From Sphingomonas glacialis (lineage in GTDB: Bacteria > Pseudomonadota > Alphaproteobacteria > Sphingomonadales > Sphingomonadaceae): a stretch of 64,000 nucleotides of DNA. Of this stretch, positions 10,001 through 17,318 are shown one piece after another. A program made the position numbers and the translations under genes. The notes under the pieces are model-generated. The model did not search any database and was not told where the DNA came from. It saw only the letters and a list, made by a program, of their open reading frames with translations. Within the stretch, counting starts at the first letter, position 1; each line of letters begins with the position of its first letter. The DNA lies in the NCBI RefSeq assembly GCF_014653575.1, contig NZ_BNAQ01000006.1, positions 124,001 to 188,000 of the forward strand. Direction: 5' to 3'.

Positions 10001-10126
10001 CGGACCGGTGTTGCCCATCGTCGATGCCGCGTCCTGCGCAACGGCCATCATCGGATAGCCCGCGAGCGCGAGCGTCGATACGCCAAGCGCCAAACGCGTC
10101 GCCAAACGGCTGCTAAAGCCCCCCAT
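7061..10126 (-). CDS. TonB-dependent receptor, oligosaccharide type
   Basis: An outer-membrane receptor of about 1021 residues. It has a signal peptide ending near AVAQ, then a low-complexity Thr/Ala linker and a TonB-box-like segment (GDIVVTGIRASL). The plug domain carries FPDTNLAESLQRITGVSI and TVRGFGPEYNLVTLNGRQ, and a 22-strand barrel ends in an aromatic residue (ARISF). Three ATGs occur in a row. The third (10126) is chosen because GGGAGG lies 6 nt upstream. It is divergent from the GH3 gene and heads the operon. By context it imports a glucan-derived oligosaccharide, which is inference. Confidence 0.95.
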   Translation of the reverse strand: MGGFSSRLATRLALGVSTLALAGYPMMAVAQDAASTMGNTGPSTTQDAPTGTATTQSTATADGTDASGDIVVTGIRASLRSSINLKRNAQGIVDAISAEDIGKFPDTNLAESLQRITGVSIDRSNGEGQFVTVRGFGPEYNLVTLNGRQLATSTIGDGNSAPVSRSFDFANLASEGVAALEVYKSGRASVPSGGIGSTINIRTPRPFDKPGMRGSLSARGVVDTSQNGGKDVTPEVSGIFSDTFADDRIGVLILGSFQERRFSANQANVGFRDGYLGAENNWGSLAQPGDPRAANIANRPGATDVYQVPQNAGYDVVNGKRQRINGQAVLQFKPTDTLTATFDYTYSRNTVDIRDNSVGIWYNHNDTSSSWTNGPVAGPNFYTERFGAGETKDLAYSASQTSARSENKAIGGNLTWKGPGGVTVVLDVNHSTATSKPNSPYGNSNSVGTAVFGVQNQTINFQNQLPVISYNMYSGIDPLNAANIVPTGNAFRNSYFRDEINQIQLKGHYDHSHGFLESLDWGVQYTDNKVRSAYSVLQNDTWGGTGGDSAAQRAAAAALLPDSLFTLTSIPDKFSGISGANSADIVKSFYTFDLPSVVKLLDQAYKICGGAGQCLLPYTTDSRVREKTIAPYFQFNGKFDVFSVPGHIIGGVRYETTDVSATALVPNPSGARQNSQNEFNILFNGNGFTSFKGSYQNWLPSVDFDIEPTDTIKLRASYSHTITRADYGSLQGGRRLDQLFRVGGGTGSVGNPNLIPFKSKNIDLSAEWYYTKESYISVGYFHKNVSNYISTTVVNQTIPGITSPTTTFNGVTQNGPRYQAALNALGANATFAQIRDYIGANYPGGVVNGTIVAQANDPLVNFVIQTPFNSAQTASVDGFEFAIQHNFWNTGFGTILNYTIVRGNQNYNNRLPSSVPQFAITGLSDSANAVLFYDKNGLQARAAYNWRKGYLAGAGVNPTYINTYGQLDVSASYAITKNISVFVEGINVNSENRSGHLRSDRNVTFVTKQDPRYSAGARISF

Positions 10127-10175
10127 CATCATCCTCCCTGAGTAGCGGCGCGTTACCCCTGCGCCCTCTTGATTT

Positions 10176-10187
10176 GAGAACGTTCAC
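10176..10187. promoter_or_regulatory. LacI-type operator, site 1
   Basis: GAGAACGTTCAC is one mismatch from the perfect palindrome GTGAACGTTCAC, with the central CG typical of LacI-family operators. It lies 50 bp upstream of the receptor ATG. Confidence 0.6.
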
Positions 10188-10241
10188 TTGTTCCGCAGCA
10201 AAGCGATTGTCAAGTCGACGAACTGGCGGAAACGGGTGGTT

Positions 10242-10253
10242 GTGAACGTTCCC
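10242..10253. promoter_or_regulatory. LacI-type operator, site 2
   Basis: GTGAACGTTCCC is one mismatch from the same palindrome as site 1. The two centres are 66 bp apart. This copy is 98 bp upstream of the GH3 start and could control the divergent promoter or allow looping with site 1. Confidence 0.6.
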
Positions 10254-10350
10254 GGGATGTGCTGTCTAGGCACTGCAGGCGGCGGCACTGCCACGCGGGG
10301 TAGCCCGCGTCGGCGAGGGCAGCGCGCCAAGATCTGGGAGGATTTCTGAA

Positions 10351-12603
10351 ATGGCGAAGACGATTCACCGCTGGCTGCTGGGCGCAACGCTGCTTTCCGG
10401 CATCGCCTCCGCGTCGCCCGTCGTCGCGCGCCAATCGCCCGCGAAAGCTGCGGCGCAGGACGCGCACGCGCGTGCGGCGGCGATCGTTGCCAAAATGACA
10501 CTCGACGAGAAAATCGCCCTCGTTCACGGACTCTTCCCGCCAATGGCCAAGGGCAAGACGCCGAACGAGCTGATTCCGTCGGCCGGCCATATCGATGGCA
10601 TTCCGCATCTGGGTGTTCCGCTGATTCGCGAAAGCGACGCCTCGCTTGGCGTCGCCAACCAGATCGAACAGCGCAAGGGCGACGTCGCGACCGCCCTCCC
10701 CTCGAGCCTGGCGACCGCGGCAACCTTCGATCCTGCGATCGCGCGAGCCGGCGGCGCGATGATCGGCGCCGAGGCGCGCGCCAAGCGCTTCACCGTGCTG
10801 CTTGCCGGCGGGGTCAATCTGACACGCGATCCGTGGAACGGCCGCAACTTTGAATATCTCGGCGAGGATCCGCTGCTTTCGGGCATGCTCGCGGGCGCCC
10901 ACATCGCTGGCGTCCAGTCGAACCACATCGTTTCGACGGTCAAGCATTTCGCCCTCAATTCGCAGGAAACTGGCCGGACCGTCGTCGACGCCAGGATTGG
11001 CGAGGCGGCGCTGCGGATGAGCGACTTGCTCGCCTTCCAGATCGCGATCGAGACGGGCAAGCCCGGCTCGGTGATGTGCGCGTACAACAAGGTCAATGGC
11101 GACTGGGCGTGCGAGAATGCGCATCTGATGAACGACGTGCTCAAGCGCGACTGGGGCTATCGCGGCTGGGTGATGAGCGATTGGGGCGCGGTGCATTCGA
11201 CCGCCAAGGCGGCGAACGCCGGGCTCGATCAGGAATCGGGGCAGGAACTCGATCGCGCCATCTATTTCGGTGATCCGCTCAAGACCGATATCGCCGCCGG
11301 CCGCGTGCCGATGGCCCGGCTCGACGACATGGTGATCCGCTATCTGACCGGGCTGATCGAGACCGGCGCCTATGATGCGCCCGCCGATACCGCGCAGCCG
11401 ATCTCGTACGACGCGCATGCCGAAGTCGCACAGCGCGCCGCCGAAGCCGGGATCGTCCTGCTCAAGAACGAGGGCAACCTCCTGCCGCTTTCCCGCACAG
11501 CGAAGCGCGTCGTGCTGATCGGCGGGCGTGCCGATGTCGGCGTCCTGTCGGGCGGAGGATCGAGCCAGGTGCGTTCGGTCGGCGGCGCGCCGGTCGAGAT
11601 CCCGCTCACCAGCGGTGCCGCGTCGTCGTTTGCGCGCATCACCTGGCACGCCTCCTCGCCGCTGCTCGCGATCCGCGCGGCGATGCCGCAAGCGCAGGTC
11701 ACATGGATCGATGGCCGCGACCCGGCCGCCGCCGCTGCCGTCGCCAAGGCTGCCGACGTCGCAATCGTGTTCGCGACGCAATGGGCGACCGAGGCGCAGG
11801 ACGTCGCCGACCTTTCGCTGCCCGACCGGCAGGACGACTTGATCGCCGCAGTCGCCGCCGCGCAGCCCAGGACGATCGCGGTGATGGAGACCGGCGGCCC
11901 CGTGCTGATGCCGTGGCTGTCGGCGGTGCCAGCAGTCGTCCAGGCCTGGTATCCCGGCCAGCGTGGCGGCCCCGCCATCGCCAACATCCTTACCGGTCGC
12001 GTCAATCCATCGGGTCGCTTGCCGATCACCTTCCCCGCCAGTGCAAGCCAGGCACCGCGCGCCGCTCCCGTCGGGCTCGACCGCCTGACCAGCGCCGAGG
12101 CGCAGGCCGCCGCCGACCCCGGCCATGCCAGCGACCATCAACTGGCGAGCTTCCCGATCGAGTACACCGAAGGTGCCGATGTCGGGTATCGCTGGTATGA
12201 AAAGACGCGTGCCACGCCGCTCTTCGCGTTCGGATACGGGCTTAGCTACACGCGCTTCGCCTATCGCAACCCGGTGGTGACGGGCGGCGCCAAGCTCAGC
12301 ATCAGCTTCGAGGTCGTCAATACCGGACGCGTTGCGGGCGCCGACGTGCCGCAGATGTACGTTACGCGCGACGGCACCGCGGTGCCGATGCGACTCGCGG
12401 CATTCCAGCGCGTGACGCTGAAGCCGGGCGAGGCAAAGCGCGTCACGCTCGTCGCCGAGCCGCGGATCCTCGCGGATTACGATCCGGCGCTGCCCGGCTG
12501 GCGGGTCGCGGGTGGCCGCTACCGGGTGGCACTGGCGCATGATGCGACCGATCGCGCGCTTGTTTCGACCGCGAACGTCTCGGCGGCGACGATGAAACCC
12601 TAA
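10351..12603 (+). CDS. GH3 beta-glucosidase, secreted
   Basis: A 750-residue glycoside hydrolase family 3 enzyme. A signal peptide covers residues 1-26 (cleavage near VVA-RQ). The barrel domain carries the KHF motif at 198-200 and the catalytic nucleophile Asp277 in VMSDWGAVH. The second alpha/beta domain and a C-terminal fibronectin-III-like domain follow. The NFEYLGEDP motif is typical of bacterial beta-glucosidases. A ribosome site GGGAGG precedes the ATG by 9 nt. It is probably periplasmic and releases glucose from beta-linked oligosaccharides taken up by the divergent TonB receptor. Linkage specificity cannot be read from the sequence. Confidence 0.94.
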   Translation: MAKTIHRWLLGATLLSGIASASPVVARQSPAKAAAQDAHARAAAIVAKMTLDEKIALVHGLFPPMAKGKTPNELIPSAGHIDGIPHLGVPLIRESDASLGVANQIEQRKGDVATALPSSLATAATFDPAIARAGGAMIGAEARAKRFTVLLAGGVNLTRDPWNGRNFEYLGEDPLLSGMLAGAHIAGVQSNHIVSTVKHFALNSQETGRTVVDARIGEAALRMSDLLAFQIAIETGKPGSVMCAYNKVNGDWACENAHLMNDVLKRDWGYRGWVMSDWGAVHSTAKAANAGLDQESGQELDRAIYFGDPLKTDIAAGRVPMARLDDMVIRYLTGLIETGAYDAPADTAQPISYDAHAEVAQRAAEAGIVLLKNEGNLLPLSRTAKRVVLIGGRADVGVLSGGGSSQVRSVGGAPVEIPLTSGAASSFARITWHASSPLLAIRAAMPQAQVTWIDGRDPAAAAAVAKAADVAIVFATQWATEAQDVADLSLPDRQDDLIAAVAAAQPRTIAVMETGGPVLMPWLSAVPAVVQAWYPGQRGGPAIANILTGRVNPSGRLPITFPASASQAPRAAPVGLDRLTSAEAQAAADPGHASDHQLASFPIEYTEGADVGYRWYEKTRATPLFAFGYGLSYTRFAYRNPVVTGGAKLSISFEVVNTGRVAGADVPQMYVTRDGTAVPMRLAAFQRVTLKPGEAKRVTLVAEPRILADYDPALPGWRVAGGRYRVALAHDATDRALVSTANVSAATMKP

Positions 12604-13277
12604 CCGACCGACAGGAAGGCGGTGACCGTCAGCCGCCCGTCCGCGGGATCGCCCGACAGCAATGCGTCGGGCGCGATCGCGCCGCTGTGGAGCAGATAGC
12701 TCGGGTAGACGAGCGCGCGGTTGTAGCGCGCCTCGATTTCGAGCGTGCGCTCGAATAGCGGCGTATCGCCCGTGACATAGCGCGCGGGCGGCACGCCGCC
12801 GTGGCGGAGCTCGGCCTCGAGCTGGCCGAAGAAGATCGGTGCGCGTTCGTCGTCGATCGTCTCGAACCCGGTCGAGCGATGCCGGAAGAAGGCGGTCCCG
12901 TCGGCATGGTGCGGGGCGAGATAGTGGACCAGCGCGATCCGGTCGGCGCCGAACGCGTCGCAATGCGGCAAGCGCTGGCGGATATCGAGGGCGGCGGGCG
13001 GCGTCGTGACGATCGAGAAGCTCGCGTCGATCAGGTCGACCGCACCGCCGCGCCCGAGCACCGGGCCGAGCACGCTCGCCAACACCGCGAGGTGCGTGGG
13101 CACATACGCCGGCGGAAGCGCCGCGCGGATACCCGGGTAATGCTGCGCGGCAGGACCAAAGCTCGCCGCGATCGCGGCCGCGCGCAACGCATCCGGATCG
13201 GCGGAAAAGCGGTCGATCACCACCACCGGCTGCGCCTCGCGCCCGACGCGGTGGACGGTGATCGTGGGTTCGCTCAC
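12600..13277 (-). CDS. Small 2OG-Fe(II) dioxygenase-like protein (DUF6445 type)
   Basis: A 225-residue protein from GTG 13277, which overlaps the GH16 stop by 4 nt (GTGA). The sequence resembles the uncharacterised DUF6445 family, with a possible prolyl-hydroxylase-like metal site: HCD at 105-107, a distal His197 in YPSYLLHSG, and an Arg ten residues earlier. There is no signal peptide. It converges with the GH3 gene and their stop codons overlap by 2 nt. It belongs with the halogenase/SapC/cupin group found around TonB receptors. The family name is from memory of similar proteins and the reaction is unknown. Confidence 0.75.
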   Translation of the reverse strand: MSEPTITVHRVGREAQPVVVIDRFSADPDALRAAAIAASFGPAAQHYPGIRAALPPAYVPTHLAVLASVLGPVLGRGGAVDLIDASFSIVTTPPAALDIRQRLPHCDAFGADRIALVHYLAPHHADGTAFFRHRSTGFETIDDERAPIFFGQLEAELRHGGVPPARYVTGDTPLFERTLEIEARYNRALVYPSYLLHSGAIAPDALLSGDPADGRLTVTAFLSVG

Positions 13278-14086
13278 GGTGCGCGCCAGTAGCGGACGTA
13301 GTCGACCGACATGCGCTGCGGCAGCGCGGCATCGTCGATCCCCTTGACCCCGCCCCAATCGCCACCGACCGCGAGATTGAGGATCAGCCGATACGGCACG
13401 GTGAACGGCCAGGCGGCATGTCCGCCCGGCTGATCGTCGACAACGCGCATATAGCCATGCCCGTCGACGCCGATCGTGATCGAATGGGGCCGCCAGTCGA
13501 GTTGATACCGGTGATAGGCGGAGCACGCGCTGGCAATGCGGGTTTCGGCGCCGCGCTGCGTACCGCGTACATGGTTGAACGCCCCGCTATGCACCGTGGC
13601 ATGCACCACGCGTGGCTGCCAGCCGACCATCTCCATCAGGTCGATCTCCCCCATATCGGGCCACGTTCCGCTCTGGGGCAGCAACCAGATCGCGGGCCAG
13701 GTGCCGCGCCCGCACGGCAGCTTGGCGCGCACTTCGTAAAAACCGTAGCCGAGCGACTCACGGCTGACGAGCTTGGCCGAGCTGTATGCCTGCCCACCCC
13801 AGTCGGGCTCGGCGCGCAGCGCCTCACGCCGCGCCTCGATCACCAGCGCCCCGTGCTCGATCCGCGCATTCTCGCGCCGGTCGGCGGCGTAATATTGCTT
13901 CTCGTGATTGGCCCAGCCTTGCAGGTTGCGCTCGGTGTCGAAACGCCAGCGGGTCTGGTCGATCTTTTGGTTGAACTCGTCCGCCCAGACCGGCGGCGCC
14001 ACGGGCGCGCGCATCGGCACGTCGACCGAATAGTTGGTCGCGGCCAGGCTGACCGCCTGCGCCAGCAGGATCGCTACAGCCGTCAT
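13274..14086 (-). CDS. GH16 endo-beta-1,3-glucanase (laminarinase-like)
   Basis: A 270-residue family 16 glycoside hydrolase. The catalytic signature GEIDLMEMVG places the nucleophile at Glu147 and the acid/base at Glu152. The extra residue between them (EIDLME) is the beta-bulge form typical of laminarinases and beta-1,3(4)-glucanases. WPAIWLLP and WPFTVPYRLILNLAVGG are further family blocks. A short hydrophobic N-terminus (AVAILLAQAVSLA) is a likely signal peptide. The SD-like GAGGTGA lies 5 nt before the ATG. Together with GH3 it implies endo- plus exo-cleavage of a beta-glucan. Confidence 0.92.
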   Translation of the reverse strand: MTAVAILLAQAVSLAATNYSVDVPMRAPVAPPVWADEFNQKIDQTRWRFDTERNLQGWANHEKQYYAADRRENARIEHGALVIEARREALRAEPDWGGQAYSSAKLVSRESLGYGFYEVRAKLPCGRGTWPAIWLLPQSGTWPDMGEIDLMEMVGWQPRVVHATVHSGAFNHVRGTQRGAETRIASACSAYHRYQLDWRPHSITIGVDGHGYMRVVDDQPGGHAAWPFTVPYRLILNLAVGGDWGGVKGIDDAALPQRMSVDYVRYWRAP

Positions 14087-14195
14087 CGTGTCACCTCGTC
14101 CAGCACAGACCGAGCTCCCGTCGTCGTGTCTGCAAGCCCCTTAAAGCGCGGGGGCGACCGAAACCAGCGCAGCGGCGAGGGTCATGCGCGCGCGA

Positions 14196-14756
14196 CTAAG
14201 CGTCGGACGCGAAAACGCCGTAGCGCGCGCGCCAGGCGACGACTTCATCGTGGAGTTCGGCGGGTGCGGGGTCGCCCGAGAGGACGAAGCCGGCAATTTC
14301 GGCGTCGGGGTGCATCAACATCTTCTCGGACCCGTCGCTGAACCAGACGGGGACCAACCGATCGCACACGCTGTCGAGCACCGCGGCGGCCATGCCGTTT
14401 TCGATCGCGTTGCTCCCCTCGAGCGCGCGGACGGTGATCGACACGCCTTCGAGGCAGTTTTGCGGGTGCTGGACGAAGGTGAGCGAGACGAGCAGGCCCG
14501 ATCGGTCGGGGCGCGCGTCCTCGGGCATGCGCGCGATGCGCCGCCACGCGCAGAACCAGGTGCGGCAGATGCGGGGGCGCACGGCGTGGATGCCGCATCC
14601 TTGCGTCGTAAGATGAACGCACGGCGTTCCCGCGGGCTTTGCGAACTCGGGCGTGTTGACCGTGAGAACGGTGCAACACGCGGTGCAATCGCCACACGCG
14701 CGGTCGGCAAGGACCGGGCCGAGCAACGTGGTTTCCAAGTCGGGGTCTGTCTCCAC
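14196..14756 (-). CDS. YkgJ-family cysteine-cluster protein
   Basis: About 186 residues. It has the CGDCTACC cluster followed by a second cysteine set (CVHL..GCGIH..RPRICRTWFC), typical of YkgJ-like putative Zn/Fe-chelating proteins. No ATG lies in frame near the N-terminus. GTG 14756 is chosen; GTG 14774 and TTG 14792 are alternatives, none with a clear ribosome site. Function in this family is unassigned. It stands alone between the glucan locus and the channel gene. Confidence 0.8.
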   Translation of the reverse strand: METDPDLETTLLGPVLADRACGDCTACCTVLTVNTPEFAKPAGTPCVHLTTQGCGIHAVRPRICRTWFCAWRRIARMPEDARPDRSGLLVSLTFVQHPQNCLEGVSITVRALEGSNAIENGMAAAVLDSVCDRLVPVWFSDGSEKMLMHPDAEIAGFVLSGDPAPAELHDEVVAWRARYGVFASDA

Positions 14757-14916
14757 CCGGCGGGAGTGCCGCACGACGGCGTACGCCGTCAACCATCGTC
14801 GGTCGGCGAGGATCTATTCCGCAAAGCGGTGCGCGCAGCTTGAGCGGGCGTCGGCAACTGCGTGCGTCCGTCCTCCGCCCGGGTACACGCGCGCGCGCGG
14901 GGACAGGGCGGCGGGG

Positions 14917-16632
14917 CTAGCGTTCGCCGAACAGCTCGCGCTGTGTCTTTTCGAGCTCCTCGGCATAGCGCCGCCGGACGAACGATTCCGACAGGATGCC
15001 GAGCACCGCGCGATTGTCGTCGAGGACGGCGAGTTCGTCGGCGCCCGATGCGTCGAAGCGCCGCATCACCTCGGCAATGTCCATTCCCGGCGTCAGCGCC
15101 GCGTCGACGTTGATCGCGAGCTGGCCGACCGCGGCGTGGGTATCGAGGCCCTCGGCATAGGCTGCCGGCGTCTGGACGATGCCGGCGTAATGCGTCGCGC
15201 CATCGACCAGCACGGTACGGCTCGACGATCCGAGCGGGACATGGCTGCGGAACGTGCCAAGCGGCGTGTCCGCCGCCACCACCGCGACGCCGCGCCGCAT
15301 CATCTGCCCCGCGGTCAAGGTCTTGACCCACCCGACGTCGCGCGCGCTCTTGATCGTCTCGCCGCGCAGATGCAGCCGCCAGGTCGAGAAGCTGTAGCCG
15401 AACGTCTCGCGCACGATCGTCGAGGAGACCAGCGCAGCCGCCAGCACCGCGCCGGTCAGCGCGAAATCCTGCGTCGCCTGCAGCACGACCATGGCCATCG
15501 TCATCGGCCCGCCGACCACCGCGACCGCGAGCGCTGCCATCCCGACGAGCGCGGCATTGCGCGGATCGACGACATCGTGACCGATCGCCAGCGCCAATCC
15601 ACCTGCGAACAGATGACCGACCAGCGTGCCGAGAAACAGCGACGCGAAGAACAGCCCACCGCGGAAACCGAAGCCGAGCGACACGATCGACGCCGCGCAT
15701 TTCACCAGCAACACCATCAGGATGAGCGTCAGCGGCGCACCGAGCGCGAGATCGGCATGGAGCGCGCCATGCCCCGCCGACAGCGCCTGCGGCGAGATCA
15801 TCGCGATCGGGATCAGCAACAGGCCGCCGATCGCCGGCCGTGCCCAATCGAACAGGGGCAGCCGCCGCGTGCCCGCCTCGACCAATGCCACCGCGCGCAT
15901 CAGCACGATCCCGAGCCCCGCGCAGATCGCACCGAGCCCGGCATAGATGAGGTAATGATGCGTCTCGGTCGGCATCGTCGCAGCGTCGATGACATAGGGC
16001 TGCGCGCCCAGGCCTTGCGCGACCAACGTGCCCGCGAGCGCCGCTGCGACCACCGGCGCGAGCGCCGACGGCGTGTACGCACCGATCACGATCTCGAAGG
16101 CGTAGAAGGCGCCGGCCAGCGGCGCCCCGAACGCGGCGCCGATCGCCGCCCCCGTTCCCGCACCGACAAGGTTACGCAGATCGGCACGCCGCAGATTGAA
16201 CGCCCCGCCCGCGAGCGACGCCAGCGCGCCGCCGAGCTGCGCATAAGCCGCCTCGAGCCCGACCGACGCACCAAATCCGTTCGAAATCACCGTCTGGCCC
16301 GAAATCACCAGGCTGTCGCCGAGCGTCATGCGCCCGCCATGGAGCGCATTCGCCTCGACCGCGTCGACCAACCGCCGCCGCCGCGCGCGCACGCCCCAGG
16401 AGAAGGCAGCGAGCACGAGCCCGCCGACCGGGAGCACGAGCAACGCAGCCAGCGGCAGGGACGGTACGGCGCTGAGCCGCTGGCCCGGCGGCAGCCCGAA
16501 CAGGATTCGCTGGATCGTCCGCGCCAGCGTCCCCTGGACGACGCTCAGCAGACCGGCCCCCGCCCCCACGATCGTCGCGAGTACGATGAACATCGCTTCG
16601 CTCGCGCGCACGCGGCGGCGAAACCATTTCAA
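14917..16632 (-). CDS. CLC-type chloride channel/antiporter with CBS domains
   Basis: A 571-residue membrane protein with ten or more hydrophobic segments. The CLC pore block NGFGASVGLEAAYAQ contains the conserved gating-type glutamate (Glu127), and GAAFGAPLAGAFYAFE follows. The last roughly 130 residues form a soluble region with two CBS-like halves (near LGTFRSHVPLG and MDIAEVMRRFDAS). The start is uncertain: TTG 16632 gives the full frame, while GTG 16611 and ATG 16593 are alternatives. It probably moves chloride or exchanges it for protons. The neighbours do not help to define a role. Confidence 0.9.
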   Translation of the reverse strand: MKWFRRRVRASEAMFIVLATIVGAGAGLLSVVQGTLARTIQRILFGLPPGQRLSAVPSLPLAALLVLPVGGLVLAAFSWGVRARRRRLVDAVEANALHGGRMTLGDSLVISGQTVISNGFGASVGLEAAYAQLGGALASLAGGAFNLRRADLRNLVGAGTGAAIGAAFGAPLAGAFYAFEIVIGAYTPSALAPVVAAALAGTLVAQGLGAQPYVIDAATMPTETHHYLIYAGLGAICAGLGIVLMRAVALVEAGTRRLPLFDWARPAIGGLLLIPIAMISPQALSAGHGALHADLALGAPLTLILMVLLVKCAASIVSLGFGFRGGLFFASLFLGTLVGHLFAGGLALAIGHDVVDPRNAALVGMAALAVAVVGGPMTMAMVVLQATQDFALTGAVLAAALVSSTIVRETFGYSFSTWRLHLRGETIKSARDVGWVKTLTAGQMMRRGVAVVAADTPLGTFRSHVPLGSSSRTVLVDGATHYAGIVQTPAAYAEGLDTHAAVGQLAINVDAALTPGMDIAEVMRRFDASGADELAVLDDNRAVLGILSESFVRRRYAEELEKTQRELFGER

Positions 16633-16673
16633 GAGGGCTACGGCGCGCAGGGGATTTCCTTGTCGACTGGGTC

Positions 16674-16706
16674 GACCCGCGCCGACGGCCTGCGCCGTCG
16701 CGGGTC
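16674..16706 (-). terminator. Bulged GC hairpin after the DUF1993 gene
   Basis: Two stem segments (7 bp 16674-16680/16700-16706 and 6 bp 16684-16689/16694-16699) are separated by a 3-nt bulge and close on a 4-nt loop, 9 bp past the DUF1993 stop. No T-run follows, so termination is only possible. Confidence 0.4.
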
Positions 16707-16714
16707 GATCAGGC

Positions 16715-17236
16715 TTAGCGCTTCAGGCGCGGGATGCCGATGAAGTCGCGCTTACCAAGCTTGACGCCCTGCGCGCGCAGGATGGCGTACGCGGTGGTGG
16801 CATGAAAATAGAAGTTCGGCTGCGAGAAGGAGAGCAGGAAATTGGCGCCCGTAAACGGCATCCGCGTCTCGCCGAACGCGAACTCGGTATCGCTGTCGGC
16901 CAGCGCATCGAACTCTGCGCGGTCGATCGCCTTGAGGCTCGCGATGGCGTCCTGCACGACGCCGTGCAGGCTCGCAAAGTCGGTCGGCCAGGGCTTCAGA
17001 TCCGGGGAGAAGGTGCCCGCGCGGACGCCGTCGATCCCGCCGATCGAATGCGCCGCGCACGACTTAACCTGATAGCCGAACGGCAGCATGTCGGGCGCGA
17101 GGCGGGCGTCGATCAGCTCGGCCTCGGACGTCCCCTGCTCGGCGCAAAACGCCGCGGCCTTGTCGAGCAGCGCGTCGATCGCCCCGAGGATCTGAAGGTT
17201 GGACGGCACCACGGCATCGTATAGCGAAAAGGTCAT
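16715..17236 (-). CDS. DUF1993 domain-containing protein
   Basis: A 173-residue soluble protein matching the DUF1993 family along its length, with an early SLYDAVVPSNLQILGAID segment and the late block LSFSQPNFYFHATTAYAILR. The family has a helical DinB-like fold with no known activity. GGGAG lies about 7 nt upstream of the ATG. It is separated from pobA by 82 bp in the same direction, and a functional link is not evident. Confidence 0.85.
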   Translation of the reverse strand: MTFSLYDAVVPSNLQILGAIDALLDKAAAFCAEQGTSEAELIDARLAPDMLPFGYQVKSCAAHSIGGIDGVRAGTFSPDLKPWPTDFASLHGVVQDAIASLKAIDRAEFDALADSDTEFAFGETRMPFTGANFLLSFSQPNFYFHATTAYAILRAQGVKLGKRDFIGIPRLKR

Positions 17237-17318
17237 CGTCCGGCTCCCATTGCAGTCGCGGCCTTATGCAGCGTCGGGCGCTTCGGGTCCACGTCCGTTC
17301 TTGACCCGGTTCAACCTC

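Noticed and set aside
8471..10141. Plus-strand open frame of 556 codons opposite the TonB receptor
   Set aside because: High GC content opens long antisense frames. The translation is Arg/Ala/Val-rich with no family motif, and the receptor on the other strand is unmistakable.
10210..13365. Minus-strand open frame of over 1000 codons opposite the GH3 gene
   Set aside because: It lies antisense to a clear GH3 enzyme, starts in other genes and has no recognisable domain.
14653..16743. Plus-strand open frame of about 700 codons opposite the CLC channel
   Set aside because: Arg/Gln/Glu-rich low-complexity translation, antisense to a clear membrane channel.
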